Origin: DAOUET01 sp034430155 | GTDB taxonomy: Bacteria; Chloroflexota; Anaerolineae; Anaerolineales; UBA4823 | Direction: 5' to 3' | Assembly: GCA_034430155.1 (NCBI GenBank) | Contig: DAOUET010000005.1 | Span: 1 to 20,504, forward strand | DNA: 20,504 nt | Shown: positions 13,122 to 20,504 of the stretch, piece by piece | How positions within the stretch are numbered: position 1 is the first letter of the stretch | Layout of the letters: each line of letters starts with the position of its first letter | Translations under genes and position numbers: made by a program | Notes under the pieces: generated by a model | The model's database searches: none | What the model was told of the DNA's origin: nothing | Seen by the model: only the letters and a program-made list of their open reading frames with translations

Positions 13122-14146
13122 AGGCGTTAAATCGTCCGTATATCCTCAATTTCTGGCTTTTAATCCTGGCTTTGCTGTTAAGCGTGGCGATTGGTGCTGT
13201 GTTCGTGCCACCCGATATTCTCGCACGGATGTTTTTCTCCAGAATCCCAGGTGTTGGGCTCGTGCAAAATTGGCCAGAAACCCTCAACGTTATTGTCTTT
13301 CAGATTCGCCTGCCTCACACCGCCCTGATCGCCCTGACTGGAGCGGCCCTGGCAGGTAGCGGTGCAGCCTACCAGGGTCTCTTCCGGAATCCGTTGGCTG
13401 ATCCTTACTTGATCGGTGTGGCCTCGGGGGCTGGATTAGGTGCGGTAATTGCTATGGCTTTTCGTTGGCCCAGTGATTGGTTGGGGCTTTTCACCGTGCC
13501 AATCGCGGCATTTGTGGGCGCTGGTCTGACTGTTCTAATCGTGTATAGTCTGGCTCGTACAGGCAACGCTTTACCGACGACAACCTTGATCTTGGCTGGG
13601 GTCGCGGTCGGTTCTTTTGCATCCGCGCTGACTTCCTATTTTATGCTGCAGTCAGAAGGGCAAATCCACCGGGCGATTGCCTGGCTGTTAGGGGGCGCTT
13701 CCCTGAGCGGTTGGAATCCTGTATGGGCCGCCCTTCCTTACATCATCCTTGGTTTGGGCGTGCTGGTCACAGCTGGCCATGCACTCAATGTGTTGCAATT
13801 TGGAGACGAGCAAGCTCAACAACTTGGCCTGCCGGTTGAGCGCATTAAAGTGCTGCTCCTGATCGCAGCCTCATTATCAACAGCAGCCGCAGTTTCATTT
13901 TCTGGGGTGATTGGTTTCATTGGCTTAATTGTCCCTCACCTCGTCCGCATTATATGGGGAGCAGATTATCGCCATCTTATACCGCTTTCAATTTTTGGCG
14001 GCGCTACCACCTTATTAGTAGCTGATTTACTTGCTCGCATCATGTTGGCACCTCAGGTATTACCAGTTGGCATCATCACTGCTTTAGCTGGTGCACCTTT
14101 TTTCTTATGGGTATTGCAGCGTTCAAAGCGACGTGCGTTTTGGTAA
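13118..14146 (+). CDS. btuC: Cobalamin-type ABC transporter permease (FecCD/BtuC family)
   Basis: The 342-residue integral membrane protein forms the translocation channel of a type II ABC importer. Hydrophobic helices run throughout (first at about 10-27). Family landmarks are LPHTALIALTGAALAGSGAAYQ, the motif RNPLADPYLIGVASGAGLGA, and FSGVIGFIGLIVPHLVR near the end, followed by HLIPLSIFGGATTLLVADLLAR. ATG 13118 is chosen over 13016 because it begins just before the first membrane helix and overlaps the small ORF stop by four bases. The 13016 start would add a non-family tail read out of frame from that ORF. btuD follows 73 bp later. Confidence 0.92.
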   Translation: MKALNRPYILNFWLLILALLLSVAIGAVFVPPDILARMFFSRIPGVGLVQNWPETLNVIVFQIRLPHTALIALTGAALAGSGAAYQGLFRNPLADPYLIGVASGAGLGAVIAMAFRWPSDWLGLFTVPIAAFVGAGLTVLIVYSLARTGNALPTTTLILAGVAVGSFASALTSYFMLQSEGQIHRAIAWLLGGASLSGWNPVWAALPYIILGLGVLVTAGHALNVLQFGDEQAQQLGLPVERIKVLLLIAASLSTAAAVSFSGVIGFIGLIVPHLVRIIWGADYRHLIPLSIFGGATTLLVADLLARIMLAPQVLPVGIITALAGAPFFLWVLQRSKRRAFW

Positions 14147-14219
14147 TTAGAGAAGAAATCATTCCTACGCTCACAATCCTTATTTGGGGAAATTCCTATG
14201 GTTATCAGGAAATATCGCC

Positions 14220-15074
14220 ATGCTCTCGGTAAAGTCTCTCACAGTTAATTATGGACCCATTCCTGCCTTGGTAAATATTTCGCTGGATGTCAATCCGGGC
14301 GAAATCGTGGCGCTGATCGGACCAAATGGAGCGGGGAAAACAACCCTAATCCGAGCTGTGAGCGGGGTGGTGCCGGTATCAGCCGGTTCGATATTTGTTT
14401 CCGGATACAATGTCTTAAAACTTTCCTTTGCTCAGCGAGCGCGTTATTTGGCAGTGGTCCCCCAGGCTCGTGATCTCCCTTCCGTTTTTACGGTTTGGCA
14501 AACGGTACTAATGGGTCGAACACCTTATTTGGGGTGGCTGGGGCAGGCTAACGCAGCAGATCGTCTGCGGGTTCGTTGGGCTTTGGAACGTACCCAAATA
14601 CTTCCATTGGCAGAACGGAGGGTGCACGAACTATCCGGCGGTGAGCAACAGCTGGTGCTGCTGGCGCGTGCTTTGGCTCAAGAAAGCCCAATTATGCTGT
14701 TGGATGAACCTACGGCTCACCTGGATCTGAAGCACCAGTCGAACTTGCTCGACCAGGTGCGCGCATTGGTCGATGAGCAACACCTGGCCGTGTTGATGGC
14801 AATGCATGATCTGAATTTAGTTTCCCTTTACGCTGACCGGGTGGCGCTATTGGCTAATGGCCAGATGCGAGTCTTGGGGACTCCTCAAGAAGTCCTTTCC
14901 GCACAATATCTCAATGAGGTCTACCAGGTGCCGCTACACATCATCCCTCATCCTGATTTCGGGAACCCATTGGTGTTGCCGGATGGCAGCAGGGGTAAGA
15001 AACCTGCATCGACAAAAAACGAAATTGAAACTGATAGTGGGGAATCCGGGGGATCTGATCTTGTGAGTCGATAA
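14220..15074 (+). CDS. btuD: Cobalamin-type ABC transporter ATPase
   Basis: The 284-residue protein powers the importer in the cytoplasm. It has Walker A GPNGAGKTT (34-42), a Q-loop in VVPQARD, the signature LSGGEQQ, Walker B IMLLDEPTAHLD and the switch His in AMHDLN. The closest type is the FecE/BtuD/HmuV family. ATG 14220 is preferred, with AGGA (14207-14210) nine bases upstream; a TTG at 14184 would add 12 residues. The last 30 or so residues (from about GSRGKKPAS, polar and charged) go beyond the usual end of the family and look disordered. It closes the riboswitch-controlled operon and converges on treS with a gap of about 50 bp. Confidence 0.92.
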   Translation: MLSVKSLTVNYGPIPALVNISLDVNPGEIVALIGPNGAGKTTLIRAVSGVVPVSAGSIFVSGYNVLKLSFAQRARYLAVVPQARDLPSVFTVWQTVLMGRTPYLGWLGQANAADRLRVRWALERTQILPLAERRVHELSGGEQQLVLLARALAQESPIMLLDEPTAHLDLKHQSNLLDQVRALVDEQHLAVLMAMHDLNLVSLYADRVALLANGQMRVLGTPQEVLSAQYLNEVYQVPLHIIPHPDFGNPLVLPDGSRGKKPASTKNEIETDSGESGGSDLVSR

Positions 15075-15125
15075 ATGATTCGTAAATCACTGGGAAGCAG
15101 GTATCCCCTCGCGCTGGTGGAGCGG

Positions 15126-16748
15126 TTACAGCTTTAACCACAAATATTGGTATGGTTCTAGGGTTAATGTGAGGTTGTTCCCTTTTGCCTCTGGTAAATT
15201 GGATCCAGAAAGCAAACCTTTAGGCTTGCTCAGCCGATCTCCTGGCAATTGAACTTCAAAAATTTGAGCCCTCGGGGAAAGGTTATTGACGATGAGTATC
15301 TTTTCCTCTTGATAGGACCTCAGATAAGCAGCCACGGATTTCAGATCAGATTTTACCCATTTAAAATCCCCAAACCCAAAGGCCGAGTGTTTTTTCCGAA
15401 CCGCTATCATTTTGCGAATAAGATTAAGAAGTGAGCTCGGGTCAGAGCTTTGCGATGAAACATTCACTTGTATTGGGTCATAAGGTATGCGGTTGATCAG
15501 CGGGGAATACAAATCTCGGGGGTCAGCTTTTGAAAAGCCAGCGTTAAGTCCCTCATCCCATTGCATTGGTGTGCGTACCCCATTGCGATCTGGCAGCCAG
15601 ATATTGTCTCCCATCCCAATTTCATCGCCATAATAGATGATCGGCGAGCCGGGCAATGTGAACAAAAGTGAATTGGCCAATTCGATCTTGCGCCGGTCGT
15701 TATCTAGTAGCGGCGCTAACCGCCTGCGTATACCAAGGTTTAAACGCATGCGCGGTACCGGGGCGTATTCCTGCCACATCCATCGGCGTTCTTCTTTGGT
15801 GACCATTTCCAGAGTGAGTTCATCATGATTTCGCAAGAAGGTGCACCACTGACAGTTTTCGGGTATAGCGGGCGTCCGTTCTAATATCCACTCAATTGGG
15901 GTGCGATCTCCCTGGCGGATAGCCATAAAGAGACGAGGCATTAAGGGAAAATGAAACCCCATGTGAAATTCGTCGCCTTCCCCAAAATAAGGCCTGACGT
16001 CTTCGGGCCACTGGTTGGCTTCGGATAAAAGAATGCGATGGGGGTATTGGTCATCAAGGAAACGGCGCAACTCTTTTAGGTAAGCATGGGTCTCTGGTAG
16101 ATTTTCGCAGTCCGTCCCTTGGCTTTCAAACAAATAAGGCACGGCGTCGGCTCGGAAACCATCAACACCCATATCCAGCCAGAATCGCATGACCTTCAAC
16201 ATCTCTGAGCGCACTGTTGGGTTATCGTAATTAAGATCTGGCTGCGATGAATAGAAGCGATGCCAGTAATATTGACCCGCGACTTCATCCCAGGTCCAGT
16301 TTGAAGTCTCCGTATCCAAGAAGATTATGCGGGCATCTGAATACTTCTGGTTTGTATCGCTCCACACATAGTAATCACGATAAGGGGAGTCGGGATGGGC
16401 GCGCGCAGATTGAAACCAGGGGTGCTGGTCTGAAGTATGGTTAAGCACCAGATCGGTAATGATGCGCATGCCCCGGGCGTGGGCTTCTCCCACCAGTTCC
16501 TTGAAATCCTGGAGGGTACCGTATTGAGAAAGGACGCCGTAATAATCTGAAATATCATAGCCATCATCTTTCAGTGGGGAGGGGTAGATGGGCAGCAGCC
16601 AGAGGCAATCCACACCCAGCTCTTGCAGATGGTCCAATTTCCGCATCAGGCCTTTAATATCGCCATGGCCGTCACCATTGCTGTCAAAGAAAGCACGGAC
16701 ATAGACCTCATAGAAGATGCTGTTTTTATACCAGAGTTTATTTTCCAT
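15126..16748 (-). CDS. treS: Trehalose synthase (maltose alpha-glucosyltransferase, GH13)
   Basis: TreS interconverts maltose and trehalose by intramolecular glucosyl transfer. The 540-residue protein starts WYKNSIFYEVYVRAFFDSNGDG and has TreS hallmarks: LWLLPIYPSPLKDDGYDI, DLVLNHTSDQHPWFQ, GFRADAVPYL with nucleophile D201, LLSEANQWPEDV with acid/base E243, and FLRNHDELTLEM with D309. It continues through NLGIRRRLAPLLDNDRR and YYGDEIGMGDNI to a C-terminal beta domain. There is no maltokinase fusion. It is transcribed from the same strand as aglE-aglF-aglG, 166 bp behind aglG, so imported maltose or trehalose is its likely substrate. The alternative is another GH13 such as oligo-1,6-glucosidase, but the motif set favours TreS strongly. 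Confidence 0.92.
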   Translation of the reverse strand: MENKLWYKNSIFYEVYVRAFFDSNGDGHGDIKGLMRKLDHLQELGVDCLWLLPIYPSPLKDDGYDISDYYGVLSQYGTLQDFKELVGEAHARGMRIITDLVLNHTSDQHPWFQSARAHPDSPYRDYYVWSDTNQKYSDARIIFLDTETSNWTWDEVAGQYYWHRFYSSQPDLNYDNPTVRSEMLKVMRFWLDMGVDGFRADAVPYLFESQGTDCENLPETHAYLKELRRFLDDQYPHRILLSEANQWPEDVRPYFGEGDEFHMGFHFPLMPRLFMAIRQGDRTPIEWILERTPAIPENCQWCTFLRNHDELTLEMVTKEERRWMWQEYAPVPRMRLNLGIRRRLAPLLDNDRRKIELANSLLFTLPGSPIIYYGDEIGMGDNIWLPDRNGVRTPMQWDEGLNAGFSKADPRDLYSPLINRIPYDPIQVNVSSQSSDPSSLLNLIRKMIAVRKKHSAFGFGDFKWVKSDLKSVAAYLRSYQEEKILIVNNLSPRAQIFEVQLPGDRLSKPKGLLSGSNLPEAKGNNLTLTLEPYQYLWLKL

Positions 16749-16830
16749 GAATCTGCAAGCTGTTAACTTGATGAGTTATCCCATTACATCCCGGCTTTTC
16801 TGAGAAATGGCCAGGGAGCAAGGGAATAAG

Positions 16831-16869
16831 CACCATAGTGGTGGGGTCATGACCGTCACCACTATGGTG
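16831..16869. terminator. Strong palindrome between aglG and treS
   Basis: CACCATAGTGGTG (16831-16843) and CACCACTATGGTG (16857-16869) are perfect 13-bp reverse complements. The 13-nt spacer contains the palindrome GGTCATGACC. On the plus strand TTTCTCTGGTTTC follows; on the minus strand the tail is CTTATTCCC. It could partly end the aglG transcript or protect its 3' end, giving treS a separate expression level. U-tracts are weak, so termination is not certain. Confidence 0.55.
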
Positions 16870-16914
16870 TTTCTCTGGTTTCTTAGCGATCATATTACCG
16901 TGGGGTTGAAGGTT

Positions 16915-18099
16915 TTATCCTTTTACCGAACCAGCCAACAATCCACGTACAAAGTACCTTTGGAAACCAAAGAACACGATGATGGGGATAATCATTGAGA
17001 CGAAGGCCGCCGCAGTAGTTAGCTGCCAGCCCGAACCCAATGATGTAACCATGTTGGCGATCTGGTAGGTTAATACTGGAGTGGTTCCACCCAGAAACAC
17101 CAATGCAACCAACAAGTCATTCCATACCCAAAGGAATTGGAATATGGCTAACGAGGCAATCGCAGGGGTGGCCAGGGGAATCGCTAAACGGATAAAAGCT
17201 GTCCAATGGGAAGCACCGTCCAGGTACGCCGATTCGAACAAGTCGCGCGGTAAGCTCCCTAGGAAATTGCGCATCAAATAAATCGCGTATGGAAGGCCAA
17301 ATCCCGTATGGAACAACCATACCCCCAGGAAAGTACCGTTCAAACCTAGCTGTGCGTATATTTTTGAGATGGGGACCAGCGTCATTTGAAGGGGTACAAC
17401 TTGCAAACCCACCAGGATGGCGAATAACCACTGCCGGCCTTTAAAGTCTAACCAGGAGAATGCATAGCCAGCGAAGGCTGCGAATAGGAGCGGTAGGATC
17501 GTCGCTGGAACGGTCACTCCCAGGGTATTGAGCATGGCGCGTCCCATCCCACGTGGGTTGAAAAAATCGCTTAGGTTGCAATTTAGATCCAAGGCTTCCT
17601 GCCCGGTCGCACAGGCATTCCGGTAATTGGTTGTGCCGCGGTAGCCCATAAAGGCATCGATGTAATTATCTATAGTAAAGCGGGGGATCACTTCGATGCC
17701 GGATAATCGTTTAAGGTAGGTAGCGATGTCGGCGGCAGCTTGAGGATCTGGCACAGGCGTATCTCCCATGTGAGGTTGCCCATTGATATCCTTACGTAGA
17801 GCAGCCAGAAGCTGTAGAGAGCGCGGGAATTTCCCCACCAGATCTGGGTTAGACAAATCTGCGGTAGATATTGCCTTCCCATCAGTCCCATGGCAGCTGG
17901 CACAATATTGGGCATAATCCTGTGAGCCAGGCGGTGGAGATAACACTGTCCACCAACCCGAATCATTAACTACCTGAAAAGGTCGTACAGAGGTGATCAA
18001 GAGGCCGAAAGTCGGGATTAACCAAACCAGGCACAACCCGATGATGGCGACGTGGATGGGTATTTTGTTCAGGATTCGATTTATTCGTTCCTTGTTCAT
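16915..18099 (-). CDS. aglG: Alpha-glucoside ABC permease (AglG/MalG type) with an inserted cytochrome c domain
   Basis: The 394-residue permease has TM1 at about 14-36, matching the AglG start (VWLIPTFGLLITSVRP, then SGWWTVL). TM2 to TM6 lie from about 186 on, with the EAA loop at 289-313 (ESAYLDGASHWTAFIRLAIPL) and the AglG ending RYFVRGLLAGSVKG. Between TM1 and TM2, where AglG normally has a long extracytoplasmic loop, residues about 56-133 form a class I cytochrome c-like domain. The heme motif is C66-A-S-C69-H70 (DNA 17890-17904), with a likely axial Met111 (PHMGDTPVPDP) and a final helix AAADIATYLKRL. The loop then continues with FTIDNYIDAF and a Cys pair (C163, C174). It starts in an ATGA overlap with aglF, with AGGAGG (18107-18112) upstream. 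The fusion is in one uninterrupted frame. Confidence 0.9.
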   Translation of the reverse strand: MNKERINRILNKIPIHVAIIGLCLVWLIPTFGLLITSVRPFQVVNDSGWWTVLSPPPGSQDYAQYCASCHGTDGKAISTADLSNPDLVGKFPRSLQLLAALRKDINGQPHMGDTPVPDPQAAADIATYLKRLSGIEVIPRFTIDNYIDAFMGYRGTTNYRNACATGQEALDLNCNLSDFFNPRGMGRAMLNTLGVTVPATILPLLFAAFAGYAFSWLDFKGRQWLFAILVGLQVVPLQMTLVPISKIYAQLGLNGTFLGVWLFHTGFGLPYAIYLMRNFLGSLPRDLFESAYLDGASHWTAFIRLAIPLATPAIASLAIFQFLWVWNDLLVALVFLGGTTPVLTYQIANMVTSLGSGWQLTTAAAFVSMIIPIIVFFGFQRYFVRGLLAGSVKG

Positions 18100-19058
18100 C
18101 GGATGGCCTCCTGTTCCAGGAATCTCCGGATGTTAAGGATGATGAATGGGATGATCAGCACAATAAGCACCACCGCCACGGCGGTTCCGCGCCCAGATTG
18201 AAAGTTAGTGTACATTTCTGTGTACATACGGTTGGCGATCACATCACTTCCGAAGTTACCTCCGGTCATAACATATACCAGATCGAAAAGCTTTAGCACG
18301 TTGATCACCATGGTGGTAATCACTACAACGATGGTCGGCATAATGATCGGGACCATGATCTTTGAGAAGACCGTCCATTCAGTCGCCCCGTCCACGCGGG
18401 CGGCTTCCAGGAGTTCGGTGGACACTCCCTTCAGCGCGGCGGACAGGATGGTCATAGAAAATCCTGTCCATATCCAGGTACCTACCACGATCATGGCGAT
18501 TGTGTTGATTTGTTGGGTTTGTAAAAAGGCAATAGGATGCCCGCCCAAGGCTGTGATGATGGCGTTCAACAAGCCGATCTGAACTTGCTTGGTACCGAAG
18601 GCGTAAACGTACTTCCAAATGATGCCGGCACCCACAAAAGAGATTGCCATTGGCATGAAGATGATGGCTTTGGCGGCCGATTCGTATTTGACTCGGTCGG
18701 TCAGAACGGCAAACAGCAATCCCAGGAGCACCGTACCAGAGACCATCAGGATCACCCATTTGATATTGTTGCCGTAGGAAGAAATCCAGAAAGAATTCCA
18801 TGCTGTTTTAATCGAACTTAAATCGAGCTCGGCGGTTAAAGCGTAGTGATAATTCTCGAATATTCCCCAGCATGATTGTCCTGCGACGCACGATGTGGCT
18901 GCCGAGGCGGTACTGTCCTTGTTTTTTAGACTCAATGAAATGGTATTGATCATTGGGTAGACGATAAAGATGGTCATCACTATCAAAGCAGGGGTTAAAT
19001 ACAACCAAGGGGCAACCTTGCCCTGCTTCATTATTTGCGGAACTCTTGGGGTTGCCAT
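18096..19058 (-). CDS. aglF: Alpha-glucoside ABC permease (AglF/MalF type)
   Basis: The 320-residue inner-membrane permease pairs with the AglG-type subunit. TM1 is at about 17-40 (PWLYLTPALIVMTIFIVYPM), and the EAA loop reads ELLEAARVDGATEWTVFSKIMVPIIMP. The C-terminal half has KLFDLVYVMTGG, typical of the MalF/AglF branch. The first extracytoplasmic loop holds two cysteines, C57 and C63 (CVAGQSC), possibly a disulfide. AAGGAGA lies just before ATG 19058, an excellent ribosome site. The last four bases overlap the next permease. A terminator-like hairpin separates it from aglE upstream, probably making the permeases less abundant than the binding protein. Confidence 0.9.
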   Translation of the reverse strand: MATPRVPQIMKQGKVAPWLYLTPALIVMTIFIVYPMINTISLSLKNKDSTASAATSCVAGQSCWGIFENYHYALTAELDLSSIKTAWNSFWISSYGNNIKWVILMVSGTVLLGLLFAVLTDRVKYESAAKAIIFMPMAISFVGAGIIWKYVYAFGTKQVQIGLLNAIITALGGHPIAFLQTQQINTIAMIVVGTWIWTGFSMTILSAALKGVSTELLEAARVDGATEWTVFSKIMVPIIMPTIVVVITTMVINVLKLFDLVYVMTGGNFGSDVIANRMYTEMYTNFQSGRGTAVAVVLIVLIIPFIILNIRRFLEQEAIR

Positions 19059-19184
19059 GCTGCATCTCCTTCCTTACTTCACTTTTTCCTGAGTAGGCTC
19101 TATGACTTCCCTAAAAAAAGACACCTAGATAAGAGCCTCTGCATATGTCTACTCACTTCTATGGAGAAGGTATCGTTACTCGCC

Positions 19185-19227
19185 TCAAAAAGATCGGGGA
19201 CACCTCAGAAGAGAGGTATCCCCGATC
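19185..19227 (-). terminator. Intrinsic terminator/attenuator after aglE
   Basis: On the minus strand GATCGGGGATACCTC (19227-19213) pairs with GAGGTGTCCCCGATC (19206-19192), with one mismatch in 15 bp and a 6-nt loop. TTTTTGA (19191-19185) follows. It lies 14 bp after the aglE stop and 134 bp before aglF. Partial read-through would give high binding protein and lower permease levels, a common layout in sugar ABC operons. Confidence 0.8.
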
Positions 19228-19240
19228 GGTCTAGAATGGT

Positions 19241-20504
19241 CTATTTCAGCGCTTCGGCTTGGACCGCGGCGGCGGCAGCCAGAGCGGTATCCAGGTCGGC
19301 GCCGTTGACGTAATCGACGATGGCCTTCCACTCGGCACTGCCAAAACCTCCGGGGATGGAGTCACCGATATCAGGGGTGAAGCCTTTGGCGTTAGCCAGG
19401 ATATCGGCCTTCTTTTGCAGAGCGGGGTCAGTATAGGCTTTCTCGCCGGCCATGTTGGGGGTCAGGTCAAAGCCGACCTCGGCCCATTTCTGGCCGCCCA
19501 TGTCGCTGCTCAGGTAAGCCACGACGGCCTGGACAGCGGGGCTGTCGGAGAACATCATCATCCAGTCCGAGCCGCCTTGCAAGCCCTGTGCACCGGGCAC
19601 GCCAAAGAAGTCGTAGTCGGTGCCGTATTGCAGGCTGGGGTATTGTTCGGCGATGGCGCCACCGGCGAAGCCGGATTGCTTGACCATCATGGCTTCGGGC
19701 GGGTCGCTGAACACCTTGTAAATGGCATCCAGGAAGGCGGTGGAGAGGGTACCTTGGGCGCCGCCCACGGTGTACTTGGGATCCTTGGCCCATTTGCCGT
19801 AGATCTCGTAGGCGGCTTTCACGCCTGGGTCGTTATAGGGTACCGTGCCGTTGATGATGCCCATCACGTAGTCGGGTCCTTGTGTCACCAGCAGGATGTC
19901 CTGGATAAAGTCCGAGCCGGTCCAGCCGGTGGCATCGCCCGACTCCATGCCCATAGACCAGGGCACGTTGCCGTCGGCCGCCATCTGGTCTGCCAGGGCA
20001 GTGAGATCGTCCCAGGTGGTGGGCACCTGGTAGCCGAGGGCTTCGAAGTTGACCGGGCTGTACCAGATGAGGGTCTTGGGGTCGGCCTTGACGGGTAAGC
20101 CAAGCCAGGTACCGTTGACGGTGCCGATGTTCTTCCAGAAGTCAGCATAGTTCGCGGCGTGTACGCCCAGGGTGTCCAGGGGTTTCAACTGGTCCTGGTA
20201 TTGCTCCAACTGGGTGACGTTCCAGAAAGTGATGTCAGGAGGTGTGCCAGCCTTCACCCGGGTGTCCAGCAAAGCCTGATCACGGGTGGATTCGGGCTTT
20301 AGCACGATGCCGCATGCATCCACCAACGGCTTGAGGATGCTGTTGAGGTTCTCTTCCTCTGTGCCGGACCACTGATAGAGCATGGATACTTCATCTCCCG
20401 ATTGCGCACCCATGCAGTCGATCCCCATGGCAGCGGGTTCGGTGGGCGCCATGGTTGCTGCTGCTGGTGGTGAGGTGGGGGGTACTTGGGTAGGCGCTTG
20501 TGTA
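19241..20504 (-). CDS. aglE: Alpha-glucoside ABC transporter substrate-binding protein (5' end outside window)
   Basis: The frame stays open to the window edge, so the true start, signal peptide and probable lipobox lie beyond 20504. The visible 420 residues begin in a Thr/Pro/Ala spacer (TQAPTQVPPTSPPAAAT) and continue as an AglE-like extracellular binding protein. Landmarks are VSMLYQWSGTEEENLNSILKP, PDITFWN, GLPVKADPKTLIWYSP, TTWDDLTALADQM, GWTGSDFIQDILL and SDPPEAMMVKQSGFAGG. ATG 20450-20452 is internal to the spacer and is not the start. Its codons are richer in third-position G/C than those of the neighbouring genes, perhaps reflecting high expression. It is the first gene of the aglE-aglF-aglG-treS set, and substrates of the family are maltose, trehalose, sucrose and similar alpha-glucosides. 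Confidence 0.9.
   Translation of the reverse strand, partial: TQAPTQVPPTSPPAAATMAPTEPAAMGIDCMGAQSGDEVSMLYQWSGTEEENLNSILKPLVDACGIVLKPESTRDQALLDTRVKAGTPPDITFWNVTQLEQYQDQLKPLDTLGVHAANYADFWKNIGTVNGTWLGLPVKADPKTLIWYSPVNFEALGYQVPTTWDDLTALADQMAADGNVPWSMGMESGDATGWTGSDFIQDILLVTQGPDYVMGIINGTVPYNDPGVKAAYEIYGKWAKDPKYTVGGAQGTLSTAFLDAIYKVFSDPPEAMMVKQSGFAGGAIAEQYPSLQYGTDYDFFGVPGAQGLQGGSDWMMMFSDSPAVQAVVAYLSSDMGGQKWAEVGFDLTPNMAGEKAYTDPALQKKADILANAKGFTPDIGDSIPGGFGSAEWKAIVDYVNGADLDTALAAAAAVQAEALK

Noticed and set aside
19259..20098. 279-residue plus-strand open frame antisense to aglE
   Set aside because: The protein is Gly/Val/His-rich with no domain, and it lies entirely across a well-recognised binding protein gene. 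High third-position G/C in aglE explains the absence of stops.
1..20504. CRISPR arrays, tRNA or rRNA genes, prophage or integron attachment sites
   Set aside because: No regularly spaced repeats, tRNA-like segments or rRNA motifs were found by reading. The only array-like pattern is the 21-bp coding repeat in the LPVTG gene.

Overview
The window looks like a chromosomal segment of an uncultured member of the Chloroflexota, most likely Anaerolineae. This rests on gene content, not on a marker gene. The indicators are Thr/Pro-rich secreted and lipoprotein linkers, secreted proteins with an (I)(F/Y)LPLV tail, a sortase beside an LPVTG protein, a gingipain-like C25 peptidase outside Bacteroidota, and an alpha-glucoside (AglEFG-type) ABC transporter next to trehalose synthase. 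No rRNA, tRNA or CRISPR array was seen.

Layout. (1) 1-2356: a G/C-rich hairpin, then uvrC (nucleotide excision repair), a 42-residue membrane peptide gene and a terminator-like hairpin. (2) About 2570-4222: an IS110-family element. Its DEDD transposase is broken by one in-frame TAA just after the first catalytic Asp. Its long left end can fold as a candidate bridge RNA. A 45-bp near-perfect palindrome lies just outside the right end. (3) 4367-10126: a co-directional surface cluster made of a secreted beta-propeller-like protein, a C25 cysteine peptidase, a small LPVTG wall-anchor protein and a sortase. These are tightly spaced or overlapping and read as one operon. (4) 10316-11344, minus strand: a secreted CAP/SCP-domain protein. 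(5) 11607-15074: a vitamin B12 uptake operon with a consensus-like promoter, a cobalamin riboswitch, an intrinsic terminator and btuF-btuC-btuD. A 47-codon membrane ORF, absent from any 60-residue ORF list, is stitched between btuF and btuC by overlaps at both ends. (6) 15126-20504, minus strand, transcribed aglE-aglF-aglG-treS: a substrate-binding protein (cut by the window edge), two permeases and trehalose synthase. The system probably imports maltose, trehalose or related alpha-glucosides, and TreS interconverts maltose and trehalose inside the cell. No ATPase for this importer is in the window.

The most striking observation is in the aglG-type permease. Its large extracytoplasmic loop between TM1 and TM2 carries a c-type cytochrome domain, with CASCH heme attachment at residues 66-70 and a candidate axial Met111. 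This is a heme domain built into a sugar ABC permease on the side of the membrane where heme c can be attached. Second-rank items are the btu small ORF, the LPLV tails with the sortase/C25 operon, and the bridge-RNA-like left end of the IS110 element.
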